From Deinococcus fonticola (GTDB lineage: Bacteria > Deinococcota > Deinococci > Deinococcales > Deinococcaceae), in the NCBI RefSeq assembly GCF_004634215.1, contig NZ_SMMH01000026.1:1-49660 (forward strand): a stretch of DNA of 49,660 nt, written 5' to 3'. The notes beneath the pieces are model-generated. The model worked only from the letters and a program-made list of their open reading frames with translations, did not search any database and was not told the DNA's origin. Position numbers and translations under genes: made by a program. The stretch's first letter is position 1. Each line of letters begins with the position of its first letter. Below are positions 30,774-39,343 of this stretch, one piece after another.

Positions 30774-31247
30774 ATGCCCAGTCGTTACCCAGGAACCCAG
30801 GAGGAAAAACGGGCGCTCGCTGCCTACGTGAAACTGTCACGGGCGGCCCAGGCCATGGAAACGGCGGCGCACCGTCACCTCGCGGCCCACAACCTGACCA
30901 TCAGTCAATTCGGGGTGCTCGAAGCCCTGCTGCACCTGGGGCCACTCAGCCAGCGCCGCCTGGCCGAGAAGATCCTGCGCTCCAGCGGCAACCTGACCAT
31001 GGTCATCGACAACCTGGAACGCGACGGCCTGGTCACCCGCGAACGCGACCCGAACGACCGCCGCGTCATGATCGTGACCCTGACCGCGACCGGTGAGAGC
31101 CTGATCCGGAATATCCTTCCGACGCACGTCGAGGGACTGACCAGCCTGTTCAGCGCCCTGGAACCGGAAGAGGTGCAGGAACTGGCCTACCTGACCCGCA
31201 AACTGGGCCTGAGTTTGAAGTCATACGGATCCCGGTTGAACAGTTGA
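30774..31247 (+). CDS. MarR-family transcriptional regulator
   Basis: The 157-residue winged-helix protein has TISQFGVLEALLHLGPLSQR, RLAEKILRSSGNLTMVIDN and the wing LERDGLVTRERDPNDRRVMI. The final helix (EEVQELAYLTRKLGLSL) is typical of the MarR dimerisation region. ATG 30774 was chosen with GGATGGAGG upstream; GTG 30771 is possible. Palindromes at 30671-30726 are likely its operators. No effector-related enzyme gene lies directly next to it; the downstream genes are on the opposite strand. Confidence 0.9.
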   Translation: MPSRYPGTQEEKRALAAYVKLSRAAQAMETAAHRHLAAHNLTISQFGVLEALLHLGPLSQRRLAEKILRSSGNLTMVIDNLERDGLVTRERDPNDRRVMIVTLTATGESLIRNILPTHVEGLTSLFSALEPEEVQELAYLTRKLGLSLKSYGSRLNS

Positions 31248-31251
31248 CATG

Positions 31252-31360
31252 ATGTTCAACCCGAGCGGAGCGAGAAGGAACAAAACGGTTGCCGGAAAAG
31301 GAGTTCTCGAATGGGCGTTTTCCGATTCGAGAACTCCTTTTCCGGCAAGCGTATAATTCC
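31252..31360. repeat. Hairpin-bearing dispersed repeat (family 2, copy 4)
   Basis: A perfect 24-bp inverted repeat with arms at 31289-31312 and 31325-31348 encloses a 12-base loop. The arm begins TTGCCGGAAAAGGAGTTCTC. To its left is CGAGCGGAGCGAGAAGGAAC followed by AAAACGG, similar to the family-2 copy at 7352. It ends with GTATAATT, a near-consensus -10 box. It lies directly after the MarR stop. Confidence 0.75.
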
Positions 31361-31374
31361 AGCCAATGAAAACA

Positions 31375-31403
31375 GCCCTCGCCTTATGCACGCGAGGGCT
31401 TTT
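31375..31403. terminator. Intrinsic terminator between the MarR gene and a convergent gene
   Basis: GCCCTCGC (31375-31382) pairs with GCGAGGGC (31392-31399) and TTTT follows. An A-rich stretch precedes it, so it may also serve the minus-strand gene ending at 31500. A 26-codon frame, MKTALALCTRG..., crosses the hairpin but has no independent support. Confidence 0.8.
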
Positions 31404-31499
31404 CATTTGGGGCCGCCTCAGCAGCGTGTTCTTTGTCGCAGTGTGAGGGCTGGCCTTCAGGTGTCCACTCTGTCCAGGACTGCTGCGCCGCCCGGCTGT

Positions 31500-32270
31500 T
31501 CAGTCGAAGGTGGTGGCGATGAACAGCGGTTGGGCATTCGGGCCTTCAAAACCCGGGGTGTACGCCCGCAGGGTAAACAGGGCGCGGTTGCCTTTTACGT
31601 CCACGCGCTCCAGGGTGTAGCGGGCCGCGCAGGGCACGGCGGTGGCCGCCACCTGCCGCCCGCCCACCCGAAGGATTAGCCGGGCGGGGACGCTGCCGGG
31701 CGGCAGCATCTTGCGCCACGGGCACGGCGTCTGGGCCGGCAGCACCTGCACATCTACAGGCACGGGGCGGCTCCACAGTTTCACGCTGTTCTGCTCTGTC
31801 TGCCCGGCGCCCACGCCTTCCTGCCAGGTCGGGGCCTGCACCGGAAAGGTGCGTTTGAAACGCGGCACCGAGGTCAGGCCGGACGCGTATCCCTGCTGTT
31901 TCAGGGCGGGTTTCTGCGCCTCCAGGAGGGAAGCCATCAGGGTCTGAGGGCTGGGGCTTTCACGCTGCGCCTGCCGGCTGGCCTTCCACTCGCGGCCCGT
32001 CATGGTGTTGAGGAGGTGCAGTTGCGCCGCCGAAAAGCCGCTGCCGTCCCGCGAACCCTGCACCATCGCCAGCGCGTGGCTGGCCCCGGCATTGAAGGAA
32101 ACTCGGGTCACACTCAGGCGGTCTCCAGCCTGCGCCGCGCCGCCCAGCAGCACGCCAGCACCAAGCACTGCCAGCATCCGGCGGCCTGACGCAGAGAAAG
32201 GAAACCTGCCGGAACGGGCTTCCCTATTCCCTGCGTTACCCGGCGCCTCCTGGCTCAAGGGGCTGCTCAC
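31500..32270 (-). CDS. Predicted secreted protein (DUF2259-like)
   Basis: The 256-residue protein has an unusually long N-terminus of about 30 residues before a signal-peptide core (MLAVLGAGVLLGGAAQAG). The mature part resembles DUF2259-type secreted proteins by its opening SVTRVSFNAGASHALAMV and HLLNTMTGREW. GTG 32270 overlaps the upstream stop by four bases, indicating coupling; ATG 32177, directly before the hydrophobic core, would give a more typical signal peptide. Two Cys pairs (CPW, PCAAR) may form disulfides. The biochemical function is unknown. Confidence 0.7.
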   Translation of the reverse strand: MSSPLSQEAPGNAGNREARSGRFPFSASGRRMLAVLGAGVLLGGAAQAGDRLSVTRVSFNAGASHALAMVQGSRDGSGFSAAQLHLLNTMTGREWKASRQAQRESPSPQTLMASLLEAQKPALKQQGYASGLTSVPRFKRTFPVQAPTWQEGVGAGQTEQNSVKLWSRPVPVDVQVLPAQTPCPWRKMLPPGSVPARLILRVGGRQVAATAVPCAARYTLERVDVKGNRALFTLRAYTPGFEGPNAQPLFIATTFD

Positions 32271-32791
32271 TTGAACCTGACGGTGCGCATGACCTTGGTG
32301 AACAGCAGACTGGACGTGGGGTAACGCTCGACGGTATCGGACAGCTGGAAGTAGTACAGGTTCTTGTTGCCCTGCGCGAACCAGACCCGCATCTTGATGG
32401 ATTTCTTGCCGCTGCTGACGATGTACTCGCGCTCCATGCCGCGCAGACCGCCGTAACTGACAGGGTAGCTGCTCTGCGGGCGCACACTCACCCCGGTGGA
32501 CTTCAGGCCCTGCTCGTAGCCGGTGAACTGCTCGGTCAGGTTGAGGGTCTGCCCGCCCGCCTTGGGGGCGTACAGCAGCCGGATCATGGTGGCGGGGGGC
32601 GTCTTACCGGACACCATGCTGACGCCACTGGTCTTGTCGCCCAGTTCGACGCCCAGCCAGCCCTGCGGGTGGCTGAATGAGTAAGGCAGTTTGGGGTCGC
32701 TGAACGGCACCAGGGTCTGCGCTGCAGCGGTGTGCGGCAGGATCAAGGCAGCGGTCAGCAGAACGTGGGGCAACACAGCGGACATCTTCAT
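32267..32791 (-). CDS. Secreted protein of unknown function (PsbP/DcrB-like)
   Basis: The 174-residue protein has a signal peptide (VLPHVLLTAALILPHTAAAQ) and a mature domain whose opening, PYSFSHPQGWLGVELG, fits the PsbP/DcrB-like pattern of bacterial secreted proteins. A short AAGG lies upstream of the ATG. Its last four bases overlap the downstream DUF2259-like gene. Function is unknown; the pair may act together outside the membrane. Confidence 0.7.
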   Translation of the reverse strand: MKMSAVLPHVLLTAALILPHTAAAQTLVPFSDPKLPYSFSHPQGWLGVELGDKTSGVSMVSGKTPPATMIRLLYAPKAGGQTLNLTEQFTGYEQGLKSTGVSVRPQSSYPVSYGGLRGMEREYIVSSGKKSIKMRVWFAQGNKNLYYFQLSDTVERYPTSSLLFTKVMRTVRFK

Positions 32792-32957
32792 GCCGGCACC
32801 TTAACAAAGGAATGTGAGGAAGCGCGCGTTAAAACTTGACGGGACGTTCACCAGGAGAGCAGCAGCACCTGGAGAAGACATCTCACGCCCCGGCACAGCC
32901 AGCAAGTCACGCCCCAGCAAGTCAGGCCAGAAAACCAGGCGGTCAGCGGCTGGAAGG

Positions 32958-33581
32958 CTACTTTGAACGCTCGTTCTGGTCTGGGCGCAGGTTCCGAGGG
33001 GCGGGCCACAGGCGCAGGTTGGCGGTGCCAGCCACGTCCCGCACGCTCACCGGGCCATAGGCTCGGCTGTCCAGGCTGTCACCCAGGCGGCGGTTGTCGC
33101 CCAGCACCCACACCTTGCCGCCGGGCACGACCTGGGCGGGCTGCTCGTTCATGTACCCCTCGGGGCTGGTGTAGGGTTCGGCCACCACGCGGCCATTCAC
33201 GAGCAGCTGCCCGCCCTGAATACGCACGGTGTCCCCGGCGAGCGCCACCACGCGCTTGACGTTGTAGGGCCGGTAACGCAGGCCGTACATGGTTTCTGTG
33301 GCATAGGGGCTGTCGGCAGGAATTTTGAACACCACCAGGTCGCCCCGCTTCAGGTAGGGGCCGCTGAGGTGCCAGGCGTGCAGCCAGCGCGGGTACTTCA
33401 GCAGCAGCAGCAGTTGCCCGCTGTGCAGGGTGGGGGCCATGCTCTCGCCATTCACGCGGGCGAAGGTCGCCACGAAGGTCGTCAGCAGGTACACCGGCAG
33501 CAGCGCCCCCAGCACCCAGGTGCGCCAGAAGTCCCGCCACGGGGCAGGGGAACGGGCCTGGGGCGGGGTCACGCGCTGCAT
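32958..33581 (-). CDS. lepB: Signal peptidase I
   Basis: The 207-residue protein has one N-terminal membrane segment (WVLGALLPVYLLTTFVATFA), then the S26 motifs: RVNGESMAPTL with the nucleophile Ser47, the general-base region YNVKRVVALAGD with Lys109, and WVLGDNRRLGDSLDSR near 170. It cleaves signal peptides on the outer face of the membrane. ATG 33581 is the first plausible start before the membrane segment. A dispersed element (copy B) begins two bases upstream of it, so no ordinary Shine-Dalgarno is visible and the promoter may have been altered or replaced. Confidence 0.93.
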   Translation of the reverse strand: MQRVTPPQARSPAPWRDFWRTWVLGALLPVYLLTTFVATFARVNGESMAPTLHSGQLLLLLKYPRWLHAWHLSGPYLKRGDLVVFKIPADSPYATETMYGLRYRPYNVKRVVALAGDTVRIQGGQLLVNGRVVAEPYTSPEGYMNEQPAQVVPGGKVWVLGDNRRLGDSLDSRAYGPVSVRDVAGTANLRLWPAPRNLRPDQNERSK

Positions 33582-33583
33582 GC

Positions 33584-33711
33584 TAGAGCATTTGACAAAA
33601 GAACGCAGTGATTTTGTCCGAACAGCGCGAGTGAATTTAAATGAAGAGGTCGAGGAATGAAGGGCTCTGGGGTGCCCTTCCACAGAGCGTGTCATTCGGA
33701 GAAATGCTCTA
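33584..33711. mobile_element. TA-flanked dispersed element (family 1, copy B)
   Basis: TAGAGCATTTGACAAAAGAA at the left and GAAATGCTCTA at the right are inverted ends, each bounded by TA (33584-33585; 33710-33711). Internal blocks GATTTTGTCCGAACAGCGCG and GAGTGAATTTAAATGAAGAG are shared with copies A and C. It is 128 bp. It lies between lepB and the divergent aminotransferase pseudogene and abuts the lepB start codon. Confidence 0.8.
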
Positions 33712-33806
33712 GCGCATTCGCGTTTGGGGTCGTGCCTCTTCCATGAGTCAGGCCAGTGAAGTTTAGTGGGAAGCAGGCCGAACAGGGCGCGTGGCAGACT
33801 GCGGCC

Positions 33807-34915
33807 ATGCCTGAACTGATGCCGGCGGCCCGCACTGCGCGGGAAAGTATTTTTTCGGTCATGAGCCGCCTCGCCGCGCAGCACGGGGCTGTGAACCTGG
33901 GGCAGGGGTTTCCGGCAGACCCGCCGCCGGCGTTCCTGCTGGAGGCGGCACGGGGGGCTGTGGGGCACTTCGACCAGTACACCCCCCCGGCGGGCCTCCC
34001 CGCATTGCGTGAGGCGCTGGGCGCCGACCTGCATGTAGACCCACAGGACATCGTGGTGACCAGCGGCGCGACCGAGGCGCTGGCCGCCCTGGCGCTGAGC
34101 CTGTACGGCCCGGGCGACGAGGTGCTGATGCTGGACCCGTGTACGACGTTTACCTGCCGCAGGCGCGGCTGGCCGGGGCGACGCCGGTGACCGTGCCCAT
34201 GACCCTGAATGACGGGGGCTGGGCGGTGGACGTGAACGCCGTGCAGGCCGCCGTGACCGGGCGCACCCGGGCGCTGCTGCTGAACACGCCGCACAACCCC
34301 ACCGGCAAAGTGCTGAGCGCGGCCGAACAGCGTGACCTGGTGGCGCTGGCCCGCCAGCACGACCTGTGGATCATTTCCGACGAGGTGTACGACGAACTGT
34401 CTTTCACCGACGAGCCCGTCAGCCTGCGTTCACTGGCCCCGGAGCGGACATTCACAGTGGGCAGCGCGGGCAAGCGGCTGGAAGCCACCGGCTGGCGCGT
34501 GGGGTGGGTGGCGTGCCCGGCCGGCCTGGCCCCACAGGTGGCAGGCGTGCGGCAACTGGCGTCCTTCTGTGCCCCCACGCCCCTGCAGGTGGCGGTGGCC
34601 CAGGCGCTGCCTCGGGCGCGGCAAGAAGGGTTTTACGCCCAGCTCCGCGAGAAATACCGCGTCAGAAAGGAGTGGATGGTCAGCGGCCTGCGGGCCCTGG
34701 GCGTCACCGTTCATGAGCCACAGGGCACCTACTTTCTGACGGCGCAGCACCCTGCCTGGGACGCCCTGTCGCTGGTTCGGGAGGGCGTGGCAGTCGTTCC
34801 GGGCGAGGCCTTTTACGACCAGCACGATTGCCCGCCAGGACTTTTCCGCGTGGCCTTCTGCAAATCTCAGGAAGACCTCGAGGAGGCCCTGGCACGCCTT
34901 TCCCGGCTGGCCTAG
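33807..34915 (+). pseudogene. Frameshifted class I aminotransferase (KAT/methionine aminotransferase-like)
   Basis: The upstream frame gives MPELMPAARTARESIFSVMS ... GPGDEVLMLDP and then leaves the family. The downstream frame takes up YDVYLPQARLAGATPVTVPM and continues to LFRVAFCKSQEDLEEAL. The break is at 34136-34138 (GACCCGTGTACGAC); one additional C would restore LDPVYDVY. The frames carry NLGQGFPADPPP, LLLNTPHNPTGKV, SDEVYDELSF and VGSAGKRLEATGWRVGW (PLP lysine). Restored, it would be about 369 residues, of the YbdL/kynurenine aminotransferase type. It may be a true pseudogene or a sequencing error in a C-run. Confidence 0.85.
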
Positions 34916-34916
34916 G

Positions 34917-34935
34917 GGTTCGGACGAACCGGTTC
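34917..34935. repeat. Short palindromes after the aminotransferase pseudogene
   Basis: GGTTCGGACGAACC (34917-34930) is a perfect palindrome around a two-base centre, and GAACCGGTTC (34926-34935) overlaps it. They lie right after the stop codon. No U-run follows, so a terminator is not clear. Confidence 0.45.
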
Positions 34936-35008
34936 GGCATTGTTCGGTGTCACATCCTAAAGATACTCTCAGGTGCCAGCGCGGCCCCAAATGTGATCTA
35001 TTTGGTTT

Positions 35009-35476
35009 ATGAAGAAGACCCTTTTAGGCTTCCTGGCCCTGTGCACCGTAACGACCGCTTCCGCCGCCAATTACGTCGGTGGCTCGATTGGTACGGGCGG
35101 CAGCATCCACTATCAGCAAGACCGTTCTGCCACCTCCGCCATGCGTTACAGCCTGGATCTGGCCGCCACCGGCCTGAGCTTCAACAACCTGCGGGTCGGC
35201 GGCTCCGCCGATTACCTGATGAACATCCCTGGCCAAGCCCCCTCAGCCCTGACGCCCTACTACGGCGCGGGTCTGGGCGCTTACGTGAGCCTGGGCGCGG
35301 GAACCGGCGTGGGCCTGTACCCGCACGCGCTGCTGGGGGCCAAGTACAACGTCTCCGCCCCGCTGAGCATCTTCGGTGAAGTGAATGCCGGCCCTTACTT
35401 CAACCTGGGCAGCGCCACCTTTTTCTCGTTCGGCTGGGGTGCCCGCCTGGGCCTGAACTACCAGCTGAACAACTGA
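35009..35476 (+). CDS. Small secreted beta-rich protein, possibly outer-surface
   Basis: The 155-residue protein has a signal peptide (MKKTLLGFLALCTVTTASAA) and a Gly/Ser/Tyr/aromatic-alternating mature region (GAGLGAYVSLGAGTGVGLYP; SFGWGARLGLNYQLNN). The alternation and terminal aromatic/Asn resemble a small beta-barrel of the outer membrane, but this is an inference. The upstream sequence lacks a clear Shine-Dalgarno. A hairpin with a T-run follows the stop (35506-35535). Confidence 0.72.
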   Translation: MKKTLLGFLALCTVTTASAANYVGGSIGTGGSIHYQQDRSATSAMRYSLDLAATGLSFNNLRVGGSADYLMNIPGQAPSALTPYYGAGLGAYVSLGAGTGVGLYPHALLGAKYNVSAPLSIFGEVNAGPYFNLGSATFFSFGWGARLGLNYQLNN

Positions 35477-35505
35477 TCCTGCCTGTTCACCCCCATATGC
35501 TTCTC

Positions 35506-35535
35506 AAGCCGATCCATCAGTGGTCGGCTTTTTCT
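35506..35535 (+). terminator. Intrinsic terminator after the small secreted protein
   Basis: AAGCCGA and TCGGCTT pair across a short loop containing CCA/TGG, followed by TTTTTCTTT. It is directly downstream of the stop codon at 35476. Confidence 0.8.
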
Positions 35536-35878
35536 TTGCATAAGTCGGGAGGGGTTGACGGACAGGCTGGGAATCTTGACACGGCACAGGCAGCTTGCAG
35601 AGTTGAGAAACTCCCCCGCGAGATGTAGCAGTGTGATGCGGATTCTCTGGGCATCTGCCGAAAGTGACCTTCTCTTGACAAGCGGACGAGGACAATTCAT
35701 CCCTGCAAAAACTCGATGAAAACAGGGCAAACCTCTGGATTGTCCGGCCACATCGGGGCGCAACCCGGAAATTTGGTCTCACTTCATTTTTTGGGGTATT
35801 CTGACCCCAGTTCACTTCATTGAATCCCCCATAGGTCTTGAGTCATATTTTTTTCCTCTCCTGGAGGACTGATCCCCA
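35536..35878. other. Intergenic region of about 340 bp with no convincing gene
   Basis: Open frames here have poor codon use and no family resemblance. TTGACA occurs near 35575 and 35675, without a clear -10 partner at the usual distance. Just upstream of the SpoVS-like gene lies a hairpin, GGGGT-ATTCTG-ACCCC, flanked by two copies of TCACTTCATT. A GGAGG ribosome site is at 35863-35867. Confidence 0.5.
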
Positions 35879-36154
35879 CTGGAAACGCTGCGAGTCTCAG
35901 GAAATTCACGTCCCAATGCCGTCGCCGGAGCCGTCGCGGCGCTGCTGCGATCGCAGGGCCAGGTGGAAGTGCAGGCCATCGGGCCCGCCGCCGTGAACCA
36001 GGCCATCAAGGCCATCGCCATTGCGCGCGGCTACCTGCACGACGACAACCTTGACCTGACGGTGCAGCCCTCCTTCGTAAAACTGGATGTCGCCAGTGAG
36101 GAACGCACCGCCATGAAATTCCTGGTCTACGGGTACAGCACCCAACAGCCGTAA
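35879..36154 (+). CDS. SpoVS-family protein with an apparent CTG start
   Basis: The 91-residue protein reads (M)ETLRVSGNSRPNAVAGAVAA and continues with AIGPAAVNQAIKAIAIARGY and LTVQPSFVKLDVASEERTAM. This is the complete SpoVS domain, an Alba-like nucleic-acid-binding fold that in Bacillus affects sporulation and septation. An in-frame TGA at 35870-35872 lies nine bases before the first family residue, and no ATG, GTG or TTG lies between. So the only credible start is CTG 35879, with GGAGG upstream. A start at the internal codon near 35963 would delete the first third of the domain. The organism type is not spore-forming, so a DNA/RNA-binding role is likelier. Confidence 0.88.
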   Translation: METLRVSGNSRPNAVAGAVAALLRSQGQVEVQAIGPAAVNQAIKAIAIARGYLHDDNLDLTVQPSFVKLDVASEERTAMKFLVYGYSTQQP

Positions 36155-36209
36155 AAAGCTGCCACGCTGCTCGACTTTCCTTGCGCGTGGCGGCCCGGTA
36201 TTTCCCTGT

Positions 36210-36683
36210 TCAATTGGGCTTGCGGTGAAACAGCATGGTGCGTTTGCACTGCGCCACCAGGTCACCGTGCTGGTTGAATGCGCGGTGCTCGACAGTCACG
36301 AGGCCCTGGTTGGGGCGGCTCTTGCTGGCGCGCGACTCGATGACCTCCGACTCGACGCGCAGCGTATCCCCGTGAAACACGGGCTGGGGGAACACCACGT
36401 CGGTCAGGCCCAGGTTGGCGACCAGCGTGCCCAGGCTCAGTTCGTGCACGCTAATGCCAACCAGCAGCGAAAGGGTCATCATGCTGTTGAAAAGCGGCCG
36501 GCCGAATTCGGTTTTCGAGGCGAACTCGAAATCCAGGTGCAGCGGCTGGGGGTTCATGGTCAGGGTCGTGAACAGGATGTTGTCCGACTCGGTGACGGTG
36601 CGCGTCACGCGGTGGCGAATGACGGTACCGAGCGGAAGTTCCTCGAAGTAGCGGCCAGCAGGGCGGTTCAGGTCATCGTTCAT
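36210..36683 (-). CDS. MaoC-family dehydratase/hydratase
   Basis: The 157-residue hot-dog-fold protein has [18 protein letters not shown] near residue 22, then [20 protein letters not shown], whose D and H positions are the hydratase dyad. [17 protein letters not shown] and [17 protein letters not shown] follow. The family hydrates enoyl-CoA or mesaconyl-CoA-type substrates. The ATG overlaps the stop of the CitE-like gene by four bases, so the two are coupled. Pairing of a MaoC hydratase with a CitE-like lyase suggests a beta-methylmalyl-CoA or malyl-CoA-like pathway, but the substrate is inferred only from context. Confidence 0.88.
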   Translation of the reverse strand: MNDDLNRPAGRYFEELPLGTVIRHRVTRTVTESDNILFTTLTMNPQPLHLDFEFASKTEFGRPLFNSMMTLSLLVGISVHELSLGTLVANLGLTDVVFPQPVFHGDTLRVESEVIESRASKSRPNQGLVTVEHRAFNQHGDLVAQCKRTMLFHRKPN

Positions 36684-37600
36684 GCGTCTTTCCTTTCGGG
36701 GTGCTGGTGTGCAGCGGATTGTTCGGCACTGTGTAAGTCGCCACTGGGTAGGTCGGCGCTTTGCAGCAGGGCGCGGGCCTTGACCAGCATGGGTTCGTCC
36801 ACCATCTGGCCCTCGAAACTGAAGGCCCCGTGTCCAGCCTGCGCGGCCGCGTGGGCGGCGTCCAGCAGGGCGCGGGCGCGGGCCAGGTCGGCGGGTGTCG
36901 GGCCGAACAGGTCGTGGGCCAGCGTCACCTGCGCCGGGTGAATACACAGCTTCCCGCTGTATCCCAGGGCGCGGCCCTGCGTGGCGTCTTCGCGGAAAGC
37001 CGTTTCGTCGTTCAGGCGCGTGACCACGATGTCCAGCGCGGCCACCCCGGCCAGCCTCGCGGCCAGCGCCACCTGCGAACGGGCGTACAGCACTTCCAGG
37101 TTCCCGGCCGTGCGCGTGCCCCCCAGATCCGTGGTGTAGTCCTCGGCGCCAAAGTACGCCCAGGCCACGGGCGGAATCATGATTTCACGGGCGTTCCAGA
37201 CACCTGCGGCAGTTTCCAGGCCCGCCATGATGGGCAGGTTCAGGCCCAGTTCAGCCAGCGCGCTCTCTACCCTGGAGACGTCGGCAGCGCTCTCCAGTTT
37301 CGGCACGACCACGCCGGCCAGTTCCGGCGTAAGCACCGTCAGGTCGTCCTCGAAGTACGGCGAGTGGGGGGCATTTACGCGAATGAACACGGCCAGGTGC
37401 GGCGCAGCGGCGATCAGGTCGCGGGCCGCGTCACGGGCGATGGGGCGCGCGGCGGCCTTGGCTTCGGGCGTGCCGGGCACGGCGTCCTCCAGGTCGATAA
37501 CCACCGCGTCCGGTGCGCTGCGCGGCAGTTTGGCGATCAGGTCGGCGCGGTTGCCGGGCGCGAACAGCACGCTGCGGGGCCGCGACAGCAGGCCGTTCAC
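36680..37600 (-). CDS. CitE-like CoA ester lyase (HpcH/HpaI aldolase family)
   Basis: The 306-residue TIM-barrel enzyme starts [17 protein letters not shown] and has [19 protein letters not shown] near 33, the Arg in [17 protein letters not shown], and metal-ligand Glu in [25 protein letters not shown] and [20 protein letters not shown] follow. Members cleave malyl- or beta-methylmalyl-CoA to acetyl- or propionyl-CoA and glyoxylate. GTG 37600 was chosen as the first start before the conserved block; the ribosome site is weak. The stop overlaps the MaoC gene start. Confidence 0.88.
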   Translation of the reverse strand: MNGLLSRPRSVLFAPGNRADLIAKLPRSAPDAVVIDLEDAVPGTPEAKAAARPIARDAARDLIAAAPHLAVFIRVNAPHSPYFEDDLTVLTPELAGVVVPKLESAADVSRVESALAELGLNLPIMAGLETAAGVWNAREIMIPPVAWAYFGAEDYTTDLGGTRTAGNLEVLYARSQVALAARLAGVAALDIVVTRLNDETAFREDATQGRALGYSGKLCIHPAQVTLAHDLFGPTPADLARARALLDAAHAAAQAGHGAFSFEGQMVDEPMLVKARALLQSADLPSGDLHSAEQSAAHQHPERKDA

Positions 37601-37702
37601 GCCCGCCCCGATATGAACCCCAACACAGGCCCCGAAACGGTCAAATGGGCAATCAGCATGCGGACAGTCTAGAGGGTGAACCGCCTGGCCCAGCCTCCCG
37701 CG

Positions 37703-39316
37703 TCAGGAGTTCAGGACGATCCGGGCCTCGTCCGGGCGCAGGGACGTGTCGGCAGGCGGCTGGTCATTCAGGCTGCTGAGCAGCGTCCGGCCGTTCAGAA
37801 CGCTCAGCGGGCGGGATTCCGAACCGAAGTTCAGCGCCACCAGCACACTTTCCCGACCCTGTTGGCGGCGGAACAGAAACACGTCCTCGTGTCCGGAATC
37901 CAGGCTTTCATACGTGCCGCCGATCAAAGCGGGATGCGTCTCGCGCAGGCGCGTCAGGGCGCGGAAGTAGTTCAGGTCGCTGAGCGGGTCGGCCTGCTGC
38001 GCCTCGACGTTGACGGCCATGAAGTCGTCCGCCACGGGCAGCCAGGTCTCCACGCCCGCCGCGCTGAACCCGGCGTTGGGGGAGGCGTCCCACTGCATGG
38101 GGGTGCGTTCCGGGTCGCGTCCAGCGGCGGGCGAATCGGGTTGTTGCAGGCCCGCCGGGTCGACCATGCGCTCCGGGGGAATGGGGACGTTCTGCATGCC
38201 GATCTCGTCGCCGTAGTACACGGTGGGCGTACCGCTCAGGGTCAGCAGCAGCGTCTGCGCCACGCGGTACTGCGCCGCGCCCACGCGGGTCTTGAAGCGG
38301 TGCTGGTCGTGGTTGCCCAGCACCCAGTTGGGCCACGCGCCGGCCCTCAGGCTGGCCGCGTCGTAGTCGTCCGCGAACTGGCGGACGGTGCCGGCCTGCC
38401 ACGGCAGCAGAATGAGGTGAAAGTTGAACGGCAGATGAACCATCGGGGCATCGGGCGTGCCGGCGTAAGGCAACAGTTTGTCGAGTGGCAGGTAAATTTC
38501 CCCGACCATCATGCGGTCGGAAAATTCGTCGATCACGCGGCGCATCTCGCGGATGTATTCGTGCGTTTCGGGTTGATCCTGCGTGTAGATGTGAATCAGG
38601 GTGCTGTGTTCCACCTGCCCGCCGATCACCTCGCGCCCGGCGTCCGGGTTCACGGGTTCGTCCAGGAAGCGGGCGTCCTCGGCCAGCAGCCAGATCACGT
38701 CTACCCGGAAACCGTCGACGCCCCGGCGCATCCAGAAGCGCAACACGGCGAACATGGCCTGCCGCACGGCCGGATTGCGCCAGTTCAGGTCGGGCTGGGT
38801 GGGCAGGAACTGGTGCAGGTAATACTGGCCGCTTTTTTCGTCCAGTGTCCAGGCCGGGCCACCGAAAAAGGACTTCCAGTTGTTCGGCAGGCCGCCGTCC
38901 GGTGCGGGGTCGCGCCACACGTACCAGTCGCGCCTGGCGCTGTCTTTGCCCTCCAGCGCCTCCTGAAACCAGGCGTGATCCGAGGAGGAGTGGTTGGGCA
39001 CATAGTCCAGCATGACCTTCAGGCCCAGCCGGTGCGCCTCGGCGACCAGCGCGTCGAACTGTTCGAGCGTGCCGAAAAGGGGGTCGATGTCGCAGTAGTC
39101 GGCCACGTCGTAGCCGAAGTCGCGCATGGGGCTTTTGAAGATGGGCGAGAGCCACACCGCCTGCACGCCCAGGCTGGCGATGTAGGGCAGGCGCTGCGTG
39201 ATGCCCCGCAGGTCGCCGATGCCGTCGCCGTCGGTGTCCTGGTAGGAGCGCGGGTAGATCTGGTAGATGATTCCGCTTTGCCACCATTTCAGTTCGCCGT
39301 GCAGGTTGGGGGTCAT
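37703..39316 (-). CDS. Alpha-glucosidase (GH13 family, trehalose-6-P hydrolase/oligo-1,6-glucosidase type)
   Basis: The 537-residue enzyme has all four GH13 regions: DYVPNHSS (I), GFRVDVIWLL with the nucleophile Asp (II), MVGEIYLPL with the acid/base Glu (III) and VLGNHDQHRF (IV). YQIYPRSYQDTDGDGIGDL is the usual start, and the region before IV carries the calcium-site-like strand set. It hydrolyses alpha-glucosidic bonds of maltose, isomaltose or related sugars. TACGCT lies six bases before the ATG, with no Shine-Dalgarno. A perfect 20-bp palindrome at 39344-39363 lies just upstream of this promoter and suggests a LacI-type repressor. Confidence 0.94.
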   Translation of the reverse strand: MTPNLHGELKWWQSGIIYQIYPRSYQDTDGDGIGDLRGITQRLPYIASLGVQAVWLSPIFKSPMRDFGYDVADYCDIDPLFGTLEQFDALVAEAHRLGLKVMLDYVPNHSSSDHAWFQEALEGKDSARRDWYVWRDPAPDGGLPNNWKSFFGGPAWTLDEKSGQYYLHQFLPTQPDLNWRNPAVRQAMFAVLRFWMRRGVDGFRVDVIWLLAEDARFLDEPVNPDAGREVIGGQVEHSTLIHIYTQDQPETHEYIREMRRVIDEFSDRMMVGEIYLPLDKLLPYAGTPDAPMVHLPFNFHLILLPWQAGTVRQFADDYDAASLRAGAWPNWVLGNHDQHRFKTRVGAAQYRVAQTLLLTLSGTPTVYYGDEIGMQNVPIPPERMVDPAGLQQPDSPAAGRDPERTPMQWDASPNAGFSAAGVETWLPVADDFMAVNVEAQQADPLSDLNYFRALTRLRETHPALIGGTYESLDSGHEDVFLFRRQQGRESVLVALNFGSESRPLSVLNGRTLLSSLNDQPPADTSLRPDEARIVLNS

Positions 39317-39343
39317 GCTGGTAGCGTAGCAGGCCTGGCAACC

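Noticed and set aside
31369..31446. Short ORF MKTALALCTRG... following a TATAAT box
   Set aside because: It crosses the terminator hairpin, so a translated product is unlikely.
35504..35815. Minus-strand open frame of 103 codons in the intergenic region
   Set aside because: Poor codon use, Cys/Ser/Arg-rich with no domain, and it overlaps the terminator at 35506-35535.
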